Source: PRO6 sp049646625 (GTDB lineage Bacteria; Pseudomonadota; Alphaproteobacteria; Rhizobiales; Xanthobacteraceae). From it: a DNA stretch of 6,990 nt. A program made the position numbers and the translations under genes. Shown here piece after piece: positions 1 to 5,904 of this stretch. Numbering within the stretch: the first letter of the stretch is position 1; each line of letters begins with the position of its first letter. A model generated the notes under the pieces. The model did not search any database and was not told where the DNA came from. It was given only the letters and a program-made list of their open reading frames with translations. Location: NCBI GenBank assembly GCA_049646625.1, contig JBARWE010000327.1:1-6990 (forward strand), given 5' to 3'.

Positions 1-92
1 GCACGATTGGCGGTATGGACAACATCCGCCATGAACATGGCTTGGAGAGATCGCATCGCAGGCACGATGGCCGAGCAATACGGATGGATCAT
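1..92 (-). CDS. 5' end of an unidentified gene overlapping the tetR stop, cut by the left edge
   Basis: An open frame begins with ATG at 92-90, whose last two bases are the first two bases of the tetR TGA (91-89), giving an ATGA stop/start overlap. A GAGG sequence lies 7 bases before this ATG, inside the last tetR codons. The frame stays open for 30 codons to the window edge and reads MIHPYCSAIVPAMRSL, followed by QAMFMADVVHTANR. The arrangement is typical of translationally coupled genes in one operon, so this product is a likely partner or target of the TetR repressor. I do not recognise the protein. It shows no clear signal peptide or transmembrane segment in the visible part. Later in-frame ATGs (56, 37 and 32) could be the true start, but none has a visible ribosome binding site. 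The call rests on the overlap and SD only. Confidence 0.5.
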   Translation of the reverse strand, partial: MIHPYCSAIVPAMRSLQAMFMADVVHTANR

Positions 93-697
93 TTCACTGC
101 CTCGACAGCGCGCCGATACAGCGCGAACGCCCCAGGCGCGCTGGCGCGGAGACGCTTGACATCACCAGCGATGAGGGACTGCATGACAAGACCCTGAATC
201 GTACCGATAAACAGGGTGGCAGCGGCCTTGTCATCCAGTGTGGCTAGCAGTTCGCCACGCTGCTTGCCCTCGGCAATGAGCCGTCCAAGGCGCTCGCCGT
301 AACGCTGGATCAGGGTTTGCGCCATGCGCTTGGCGATGGTCCGCTCGGCGCGTTGCAGCTCTCCGAACAGCATCCGGGGCACGCCAGGGTGTTCCGAGAT
401 GAACTCGATATGCGCGGTAAAGGCAGCTTCCAGCGCGCCGAGCGGAGAGGCGGCAGCGGCAGTCGCCTTGTCGATCCGTGCCAGCAAGCGCTCTGAGACC
501 CATTCCATGACGGCCTGAAGAATGGTGTCCTTGGAGGGGAAGTGCCTGAACAAGGCGCCCTGCGTCACCCCCATCCGCTTGGCGATCGCCCCGGTGGTGA
601 TGTCCGCGGGGTTTTGCTCCGCCGCCAGGTCGATGACGGCCTCGACCGTCACCTCGCGTCGCTCCTCCGCGGAAAGATAGGCTGGGCGAGACATCAT
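89..697 (-). CDS. TetR/AcrR-family transcriptional repressor
   Basis: This 202-residue protein has the usual length and layout of one-component TetR-family repressors, which act as cytoplasmic dimers and leave DNA on binding a ligand. Residues about 12-60 form the N-terminal DNA-binding domain. The helix-turn-helix is visible as ITTGAIAKRMGVTQGALFRH (33-52), followed by the family-typical FPSKDTIL. The remainder is an all-helical ligand/dimer domain with the segment HPGVPRMLFGELQRAE (about 103-118) and a late IQGLVMQSLIAGD helix. The ATG at 697 has a TTGGAG ribosome site (705-710) 7 bases upstream; a second ATG follows immediately, so the start could be one codon later. A perfect inverted repeat lies 14 bases upstream (711-732), suggesting autoregulation. 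The stop overlaps the start of the next minus-strand gene. The ligand cannot be read from sequence. It points away from rnk and is on the same strand as the metal pump operon, but rnk and about 1 kb separate them, so control of the pump is unproven. Confidence 0.93.
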   Translation of the reverse strand: MMSRPAYLSAEERREVTVEAVIDLAAEQNPADITTGAIAKRMGVTQGALFRHFPSKDTILQAVMEWVSERLLARIDKATAAAASPLGALEAAFTAHIEFISEHPGVPRMLFGELQRAERTIAKRMAQTLIQRYGERLGRLIAEGKQRGELLATLDDKAAATLFIGTIQGLVMQSLIAGDVKRLRASAPGAFALYRRAVEAVK

Positions 698-710
698 GTA
701 GCGGCTCCAA

Positions 711-732
711 AGATAGTAATTGATTACTATCT
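711..732. promoter_or_regulatory. Perfect 10-bp inverted repeat, candidate TetR operator
   Basis: The arms AGATAGTAAT (711-720) and ATTACTATCT (723-732) are exact reverse complements separated by TG. The symmetry, size and AT-rich content fit a TetR-family dimer site, and it sits in the tetR/rnk divergent gap, 14 bases before the tetR ATG. A weak minus-strand promoter can be read across it: TTCAGT (741-736), a 17-base spacer, and TACTAT (718-713) inside the left arm. Binding there would block transcription of tetR. That promoter would place the transcript start very near the ribosome site, so the promoter reading is doubtful; the palindrome is not. The site is about 165 bases from the rnk start. 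Confidence 0.75.
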
Positions 733-897
733 ATCACTGAAGCAAATATCCCGCAAGAGGGGGAAGGCGCTTGTACATTCGGCTGGGGCAAGCCCATCCC
801 CGGCACAGGCCGCCTGCACAGGGCCACATTATCCCATCCGTTGTCGTGTCGCGTGCGCTCATGAAAGGCTCGACATCGGATCGATTGGAGGTTCACC

Positions 898-1278
898 GTG
901 ACCGCTCCGGATCCGTATACGTTCGGGAGCAGACCTCCAATCTTTTTGACGGAAGTCAATCGGCTGCGGTTGTCGGCGTTGGTGGTCGATGACCCGATTG
1001 TCGCACGCTTTTTGCAAGAGGAGTTGGTGCGGGCCGAGATAGTGACCCGGGACATACCGGGGCTTGTAACAGTAGGCTCAACGGTGAAATTCGATGACCA
1101 TCGGCTGCCGCATATGCGAACCTGCAAACTGGTCTATCCCGATGAGGTCACTGATGGTCGCAACGTTTCGGTACTAAGTTTGCTTGGCGTTGCGCTACTC
1201 GGATTGAGCGTCGGCCAATCGATGACCTGGGACGACGAGACTGGTCAACAGAAGATAACGGTGTTGGACGTTACCTAG
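898..1278 (+). CDS. rnk: Rnk-type nucleoside diphosphate kinase regulator (GreA/GreB C-terminal-like fold)
   Basis: The 126-residue product matches the Rnk family, slightly shorter than the E. coli protein. Rnk proteins carry a short N-terminal helical part and an FKBP-like domain shared with the C-terminus of the GreA/GreB elongation factors. They interact with RNA polymerase, and rnk was named for its effect on nucleoside diphosphate kinase levels. Visible landmarks are PPIFLTEVNRLRLSAL (13-28) in the N-terminal part, VTVGSTVKFDD (57-67), CKLVYPDEV (76-84) and SVLSLLGVALLGLSVGQSMTW (91-111), which correspond in order to the Gre C-terminal domain. The Gre/Rnk loop usually reads SP(I/L)G; here residue 95 is Leu where Pro is usual, a small oddity. 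The start is GTG at 898, chosen because GGAGG (887-891) lies 6 bases upstream and the family alignment begins shortly after. It is transcribed alone and divergently from tetR; no clear terminator follows it. Confidence 0.93.
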   Translation: MTAPDPYTFGSRPPIFLTEVNRLRLSALVVDDPIVARFLQEELVRAEIVTRDIPGLVTVGSTVKFDDHRLPHMRTCKLVYPDEVTDGRNVSVLSLLGVALLGLSVGQSMTWDDETGQQKITVLDVT

Positions 1279-1527
1279 AAACTATCTCGTGTATGAACTT
1301 GCTGCGGTATTGAATACAAGGACACAATGTACGATGTATTTGCGCGCGAGCAAGCCTGACACCGACCTGCCTTTGGTAGTAGGTCGTTGCTGCCTCCAAA
1401 GTCGGATACTTTCACCTGCACATAATAGGTGCGGTATTGTTCGTGGATGCGGGCCATGGGCCTACTTTAATGACGAATCGAACACTTCGAATATAGACTT
1501 CGCCATAGGCCCTGTTTCGGCCGCGGA

Positions 1528-1692
1528 TCAGGCAGCGAGAGGCTTGCTTTCGGTCGCACGCTTGTGTGATCTGATTTGCGATCCATTCTGCGGTCGGATA
1601 TGCGGTAACGCCAAACCATAAAACCTAGCGGCCGCAGCCGTGCCGATGGCGGCGCGACCAGCGAGGAAAGTTCGTCGCGTTGTATTGGCCGT
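1528..1692 (-). pseudogene. Remnant of the 5' end of a Tat-exported protein gene, start codon ACG
   Basis: Reading the minus strand, GGGAG (1703-1699), six bases and then ACG (1692-1690) open a frame reading (T)ANTTRRTFLAGRAAIGTAA and on through AARFYGLALP. TTRRTFLAG is a good twin-arginine motif ((S/T)RRxFL), and the Ala-rich stretch behind it resembles the weakly hydrophobic h-region of Tat signals. The position after the SD where ATG belongs is ACG, one base different, and no other ATG, GTG or TTG lies nearby in frame. After about 30 codons nothing family-like follows, and the frame stops at 1528. I infer that the start of an exported enzyme gene, for example a multicopper oxidase of the kind often found with metal resistance genes, survives here while the rest has been lost. 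The identity of the parent is a guess, and the whole could be chance in GC-rich DNA. A longer frame in phase begins at ATG 1794 but has no visible signal before the Tat motif. Confidence 0.4.
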
Positions 1693-1734
1693 TGTTATCT
1701 CCCACCCGGAACCTTTTAAGCTCTGAACTGCGGC

Positions 1735-1783
1735 CGCCAGGCGTCTTGACCGCACTGCCCGTGTACCGTCTGACGCCCTGGCG
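1735..1783. repeat. Imperfect inverted repeat downstream of the EF-hand gene
   Basis: CGCCAGGCGTC (1735-1745) pairs with GACGCCCTGGCG (1772-1783), giving 11 base pairs with a single bulged base and a 26-base loop. It begins 13 bases past the stop of the EF-hand gene, where the minus-strand operon transcript would end. The stem is strong and GC-rich, but the loop is long and no run of U follows, so an intrinsic terminator is doubtful. It could serve as a 3'-end stabilising hairpin or be the end of an old repeat element. Confidence 0.45.
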
Positions 1784-1796
1784 TTCCGCCGCACTA

Positions 1797-2249
1797 CTAC
1801 TGTGGCATGAATCGTCCAGCGCCCTGCATGAAGGACTGCATCTCCTCAGAGGTGAGGCGGCCATCCTTGTTGGAATCCATTGCCTTGAAGACGCGCTCAT
1901 GGGCCGCCTGGAATTCTTGTAGTGAGATGGTCCCGTCACCATCGGTGTCCATCAGAATGAACATGATGCGCATCATGAAAGGGCGGCTCGTCATACCTAT
2001 CGGCGCCGACATACCACCTCCCATTTCCCGCTGTCCCATCATGCCCATCATATTGCCTTGCCCCATCATGCCGGGGCTCATCATGCCTCGTTGCCCAGCC
2101 ATGCTTCCCTGACCGGAGCCCTGCTGCGTTTGCTCGTGGCTCGGCTGCTGCATCATCGGGCTACCAGCCCCTTGCTGCGCAATTGCGGACGTAGCCGCAC
2201 CAACCAGAATCAATGCAGAGGTCGTAAGAACTAGAACGTGCGTTCGCAT
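1797..2249 (-). CDS. Exported Met-rich protein with two EF-hand loops
   Basis: The 150-residue product starts with a Sec signal peptide (MRTHVLVLTTSALILVGAAT, likely cut after SAIA at residue 24), so it should be periplasmic. Residues about 25-80 are low-complexity, rich in Gln, Gly and Met (MM pairs at 32, 56, 61, 67 and 70). Eighteen Met fall between 32 and 100, a composition seen in Cu(I)/Ag(I)-binding periplasmic proteins. The C-terminal half has two EF-hand loops: DTDGDGTISLQE (101-112), fully canonical with Asp at 1, 3 and 5 and Glu at 12, and DSNKDGRLTSEE (125-136), also complete. These normally bind Ca2+. The start at 2249 was chosen because TCTCCTT on the plus strand (2256-2262) gives an AAGGAGA ribosome site 7 bases upstream and the signal peptide begins there. 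An in-frame ATG at 2357 also has AGGAG (2368-2364) and would add 36 residues. It is the last gene of the metal efflux operon; metal binding or sensing is inferred from context and composition. Confidence 0.85.
   Translation of the reverse strand: MRTHVLVLTTSALILVGAATSAIAQQGAGSPMMQQPSHEQTQQGSGQGSMAGQRGMMSPGMMGQGNMMGMMGQREMGGGMSAPIGMTSRPFMMRIMFILMDTDGDGTISLQEFQAAHERVFKAMDSNKDGRLTSEEMQSFMQGAGRFMPQ
2037..2087 (-). repeat. In-frame CATCATGCC repeats encoding Gly-Met-Met units
   Basis: CATCATGCC occurs exactly at 2037-2045, 2064-2072 and 2079-2087, at offsets of 27 and 15 bases (multiples of three). On the coding (minus) strand each gives GGC-ATG-ATG, Gly-Met-Met. This short tandem-like pattern builds the Met-rich linker of the EF-hand protein and probably grew by slippage or small duplications. 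Confidence 0.6.
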
Positions 2250-2370
2250 CTTAAATCTCCTTCTGAACCCCCGCAGCCTCAATTGCATATTGGTGGATTG
2301 GTTTCTGATGAGTAGGATTATTCTCTGGCCACGTTCGGACGTCGCGTGCCCTTTCATGGAGAGCTCCTGT

Positions 2371-2742
2371 TCAGTTGAACTTTGCCTGCACCGTGCTGCC
2401 GGCAGGAGTGGTGATCTGCACTGCTCCCTTCGGTTGGCTCGGAATGGAGATGGTGGATGTGCCGGTCAGCTTGTTCTCGCCCGCCGGCGTCAACGGAATG
2501 CGTTGCGGCTTGCCGTCGATCACAAAGACCGCCGTTCCCTTGAAGCCATTGACGACAACGGCTTTATCAGAATGATCTCGCAGGAAGACCTGCAGGGTCG
2601 TACCTTCGGGAACGATCTCAACATGGAAGCTGCCTGCATCGGCTTGTGCGCCACCGTTGGCTCCGACCTTCGGAGCATGAGCCGATGCAATTGAAGCTGA
2701 GGTGACGAGCAGTGCCGCTGCTCCGATATATGCGAGTTTCAT
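2371..2742 (-). CDS. Small exported protein of unknown function in the metal efflux operon
   Basis: The 123-residue product has a clear Sec signal peptide (MKLAYIGAAALLVTSASIAS, cut near residue 21, ASA before HAPK), leaving a soluble periplasmic protein of about 100 residues. The mature part is rich in beta-type segments: GSFHVEIVPEGTTLQVFLRD (38-57), AVVVNGFKGTAVFVIDGK (61-78), TSTISI and GAVQITT. There are His at 22, 40 and 57 and no Cys. The pattern of a GG turn followed by FHVEIV and VFLRD resembles the small beta domain placed at the N-terminus of some CzcB-type adaptors, so it may be a free-standing relative that binds metal or contacts the pump; this is inference, and I do not recognise a named family. 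The ATG at 2742 has AAAGGAG (2754-2748) five bases upstream. The gene begins 18 bases after the RND stop, so it is almost certainly cotranscribed. The next gene starts 13 or 121 bases downstream, depending on its true start. Confidence 0.85.
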   Translation of the reverse strand: MKLAYIGAAALLVTSASIASAHAPKVGANGGAQADAGSFHVEIVPEGTTLQVFLRDHSDKAVVVNGFKGTAVFVIDGKPQRIPLTPAGENKLTGTSTISIPSQPKGAVQITTPAGSTVQAKFN

Positions 2743-2760
2743 GGGTGCTCCTTTGCTGTG

Positions 2761-5700
2761 TTAAAAAGCTTCACGGGTGGTTGAAGTGGCAGCGCCTGGC
2801 TCGGGATCACCGTGCGTCTCCAGCAGCCGGCGTAGGGGTCTTTCACCGAACCGCTGAAACAGCAGTGGCGTCAGGATCGCATCAAGCAGGGTGGCGCTGA
2901 TCAAGCCGCCGAAGATCGTGACGGCGACCGGATGCAGAATTTCTTTTCCGGGAGATGCCGGGTCGATCAGTAGCGGCAGCAGCGCAAATCCCGCCGACAA
3001 TGCCGTCATCAGAACCGGGGTGAGACGATCGAGACTGCCGCGGACGATCAAATCTCGACCGAACGGCATTCCCTCGTGCAGCGCCAGATTGATGTAATGA
3101 CTAATCTTGAGGATGCCATTGCGAGCCGAGATGCCAGCGAGCGTGATAAACCCGACCATCGACGCCACCGACAGCGGTTGGCCGGCGATCCAGAGCGCAG
3201 CGACGGCTCCGATCAGCGCCAGCGGTACGTTGCCCATGACGATCAGCGCCAGCGCAGCAGAACGATAGCGACTGTAGAGGACGGCGAAGATCATTCCCAA
3301 GGACAACATGGCCAGAGCGCCGATCATGCGGGTCGCCTCTTCCTGGGCCTGGAAGGTGCCTTCGAGCTGAGTGAAAAAGCCTTCCGGAAGCTTGGCCGAC
3401 GCAAGCTCCTGACGGATGGCACTGACCACTTTGACCATGTCGGCCTGACCATCGGTGTTTGCGAGCACGACGACGCGGCGGCGTCCGTTCTCACGCAGGA
3501 TCTGATTGGGCCCATCCGTCTCCCGGATATCGGCGATCTGCCGCGCCGGAATCCAGCCGACCGGCGTCTCGATGAGGAGGTCGCCGAGCTTCTGCGTGGT
3601 GCGAAGCCGGTCGGGTAAACGCATCGTCACGTCGAAACGGCGATACCCATCGACGACTCGGGAAATGACGCGGCCGTTAGATAATCGGCTGATCTGGTCA
3701 ATCACTGCGGCAGGTTGCACACCGTGGAGCCCGGCGCGCCGATAATCGACGCGAATTTCCAATTGAGGGATTCTCACCTGCTTCTCGACCTGCAGATCAA
3801 CGAGACCCGGGATATTTGCCAGACGCTGCCGGAGCCGCTCGGCCGTGGTCCGGAGCGTATCCAGATCGTCGCCAAAAATCTTCAACGCGATCTGTGCGCG
3901 CACGCCGGACAGCATGTGGTCGAGCCGATGGGAGATCGGCTGACCGATGTTTGTCGATACAGGAAGGACCGTGAGCCGGCTGCGCAGATCGTCAACAATC
4001 TCCGCCTTCGGGCGAAGGCTGGGTTTGAGGTCAACTTCGATCTCGGAGGAGTGAACACCCTCGGCGTGTTCATCGAGTTCGGCTCGGCCCGTACGTCGAC
4101 CGACGGCTTTCACCTCGGGGACCTCCAGGATGAGGCGCTCGGCGATCAATCCGACCCGATGAGACTCCGCCAGTGAAATCCCCGGATTGAACAGCATGTT
4201 GATGGTGAACGTGCCCTCATTGAACGGGGGCAAGAACGCTCGTGGCAGCAGCAATGCGCCCGCTGCTGCAGCCGTGATCGCGATCGCAACAGAACTAAAC
4301 ACCAGACGTCGGTGGAGAAATCCCCAGCCCAGCAAGCCTGCATTCCACCTCTTCAAAACGCGGACAAGGGCGCTGTCGCCATGCTGCAACCGCTTCAGGC
4401 CCGGCAGCATATAATAGGCCATGACCGGGGTGAGAGTGATCGAGACGAGAAGGCTCGCGAGAATCGAGATGATGTATGCCTCGCCCAGAGGCGCAAAGAG
4501 GCGGCCTTCGATGCCGGACAGGGCAAAAAGGGGTACGAATACCAGGATCACGATCATGGTCGCGTAGACGATGCCCGATCGGACCTCCTGCGATGCCGAG
4601 ATGACCACCTCGGCAACAGACCGGGGATTTCCAAGCTCCCGGTTCTCGCGCAGGCGCCTGAAGATATTTTCGACATCGACGACGGCATCATCGACCAATT
4701 CGCCGATGGCGATCGCCAACCCTCCCAATGTCATTGTGTTGATAGAAAGTCCGAACAAGTGAAAGACCACAGCCGTGATGAGAATCGAGACCGGAATAGC
4801 CGTCAGGCTGATAAGTGTTGTGCGCCAGTTCAGCAGAAACGCGAACAGAACGACAGCGACAACAAGGCCGGCTTCCAGCAGCACCCGTTCGACGTTCCGG
4901 ATGGACGTGTCGATGAAGTCGGCCTGACGGAACAGAATTTGATCGGCCTTAATTCCTTTCGGTAGTGTGTTGGTGAGCTCCTTGAGCGCCTGCTCGATCT
5001 CACGCGTCAATCGCACGGTGTCGATATGCGGTTGCTTCTCAACTGAAACGATCACCGCGGAGGAGCCCATGTAGCCCGAATCGCCGCGCTTGACCTTTGG
5101 CGCAAACTCGACCGCGGCCACCTGCCACAGATAGATGGGGCCACCGTTCAGGCGCGCGACCACAATATTGCGCAAGTCCTCCAGGCTCGTGGTGCGCCCG
5201 ATATTTCGAATGAGATATTCGCGCGAATACTGGTCGGTGAAACCGCCGCCTGCATTCGTCCCAAACTGCGCCAGAGCTTTCTCCACCTGCTCATAGGTTA
5301 TATTCAGGGCGCGCAACGTCGGCGGGTTCGGCGAGACTCGATACTGCCGAACTTCACCACCCATGGGGATGACTTGAGCCACGCCCGGAATAGTGAGGAG
5401 ACGCGGCCGGATTACAAAATCGGCGGTTTCCCGGACCTCCATTGGCGTTGCTTCGGAGCTTGTCACTGCGATAAGCAGAATTTGCCCCATGATGGAGCTG
5501 ATCGGCCCCATCTGCGGCGTCGTGTTGGGCGGCAGCTGATCGCGAATCAATGCAAGCCGCTCTGCAATCTGCTGCCGGTTGCGATAGATGTCGGCACCCC
5601 AATCGAATTCGACGTAGACGATCGACAGGCCGACGCCTGAGGTCGAGCGAACCCGCGTGACGCCCGGCAAGCCATTCATTTGCGTCTCAATTGGGAACGT

Positions 5701-5895
5701 GACGAGTTGTTCGACCTCCGGGGGCGCGAGGCCCTCGGCTTCGGTCATGATCGTGACGGTCGGCTTGTTGAGGTCGGGAAAGACATCGACCGGTAATCTG
5801 GAGACCGTGAACAATCCATAGACGACGAGGGCCACGGCGGCGGCAAGCACGAACAGCCGGTTGCGCAGTGATTGCGTTACAAGAAATCGAAACAT
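2761..5895 (-). CDS. czcA: CzcA/CusA-family heavy-metal efflux RND pump
   Basis: At 1044 residues this is a full-length inner-membrane RND antiporter of the heavy-metal efflux class, exporting metal ions with proton influx as a trimer. Transmembrane helix 1 is at about 14-31. A first large periplasmic loop runs to about 335, helices 2-6 lie in about 338-495, and helix 7 is at about 530-551. A second loop runs to about 855, and helices 8-12 lie in about 856-1012. The proton-relay helix 4 reads GELVDDAVVDVEN (398-410): Asp402 and Glu409 align with the conserved Asp408 and Glu415 of CzcA, while the third CzcA acid (Asp402 there) is Ala396 here. By alignment from memory, CusA Met573 and Met672 correspond to Ser616 and His660, and RLDHMLSG (657-664) matches CzcA-like pumps. 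A divalent cation (Zn, Co, Cd, Ni) is therefore likelier than Cu(I)/Ag(I). The symbol is used at family level. The SD CCTCAC (5903-5908 on plus) overlaps the adaptor stop and lies 7 bases before ATG, indicating coupling. No frameshift or gap is seen. Confidence 0.96.
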   Translation of the reverse strand: MFRFLVTQSLRNRLFVLAAAVALVVYGLFTVSRLPVDVFPDLNKPTVTIMTEAEGLAPPEVEQLVTFPIETQMNGLPGVTRVRSTSGVGLSIVYVEFDWGADIYRNRQQIAERLALIRDQLPPNTTPQMGPISSIMGQILLIAVTSSEATPMEVRETADFVIRPRLLTIPGVAQVIPMGGEVRQYRVSPNPPTLRALNITYEQVEKALAQFGTNAGGGFTDQYSREYLIRNIGRTTSLEDLRNIVVARLNGGPIYLWQVAAVEFAPKVKRGDSGYMGSSAVIVSVEKQPHIDTVRLTREIEQALKELTNTLPKGIKADQILFRQADFIDTSIRNVERVLLEAGLVVAVVLFAFLLNWRTTLISLTAIPVSILITAVVFHLFGLSINTMTLGGLAIAIGELVDDAVVDVENIFRRLRENRELGNPRSVAEVVISASQEVRSGIVYATMIVILVFVPLFALSGIEGRLFAPLGEAYIISILASLLVSITLTPVMAYYMLPGLKRLQHGDSALVRVLKRWNAGLLGWGFLHRRLVFSSVAIAITAAAAGALLLPRAFLPPFNEGTFTINMLFNPGISLAESHRVGLIAERLILEVPEVKAVGRRTGRAELDEHAEGVHSSEIEVDLKPSLRPKAEIVDDLRSRLTVLPVSTNIGQPISHRLDHMLSGVRAQIALKIFGDDLDTLRTTAERLRQRLANIPGLVDLQVEKQVRIPQLEIRVDYRRAGLHGVQPAAVIDQISRLSNGRVISRVVDGYRRFDVTMRLPDRLRTTQKLGDLLIETPVGWIPARQIADIRETDGPNQILRENGRRRVVVLANTDGQADMVKVVSAIRQELASAKLPEGFFTQLEGTFQAQEEATRMIGALAMLSLGMIFAVLYSRYRSAALALIVMGNVPLALIGAVAALWIAGQPLSVASMVGFITLAGISARNGILKISHYINLALHEGMPFGRDLIVRGSLDRLTPVLMTALSAGFALLPLLIDPASPGKEILHPVAVTIFGGLISATLLDAILTPLLFQRFGERPLRRLLETHGDPEPGAATSTTREAF

Positions 5896-5904
5896 CGTGT
5901 GGCC

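Larger units (their letters stand above)
1279..1796. other. 518-base stretch without an intact recognisable gene
   Basis: This lies between the convergent ends of rnk and the metal operon. Several open frames of 60-110 codons cross it on both strands. The longest, plus-strand 1289-1621, has no ribosome site, has a Cys-scattered composition and resembles no family I know. The right third holds the Tat-signal remnant (1528-1692) and an imperfect hairpin (1735-1783). The left part (1279-1527) shows nothing beyond a weak 6-bp inverted repeat, CGACCT (1363-1368) with AGGTCG (1381-1386), with no T run after it. The segment looks like decayed or rearranged DNA. Confidence 0.6.

Noticed and set aside
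720..749. Plus-strand promoter for rnk (TTGATT with AAATAT)
   Set aside because: The -10 matches only three of six consensus bases with an 18-base spacer; too weak to annotate.
231..1127. 298-codon minus-strand open frame crossing tetR and antisense to rnk
   Set aside because: It overlaps two well-supported genes in other frames, crosses the operator, and its translation is Arg/Ser/Gly-rich with no recognisable domain; a GC-driven shadow.
1363..1386. Inverted repeat CGACCT/AGGTCG as an rnk terminator
   Set aside because: Only 6 bp with a 12-base loop, 85 bases past the rnk stop, and no T run follows.
1275..1457. 60-codon minus-strand open frame
   Set aside because: No clear SD, overlaps the end of rnk, and no recognisable domain.
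1289..1621. 110-codon plus-strand open frame after rnk
   Set aside because: No SD before the ATG, scattered Cys, no known motif, and it overlaps the Tat remnant on the other strand.
4312..4965. 217-codon plus-strand open frame inside the RND gene
   Set aside because: Antisense to the pump, with highly charged low-information sequence and no ribosome site; a frame shadow like the other plus-strand frames at 3076-3618 and 3715-4176.
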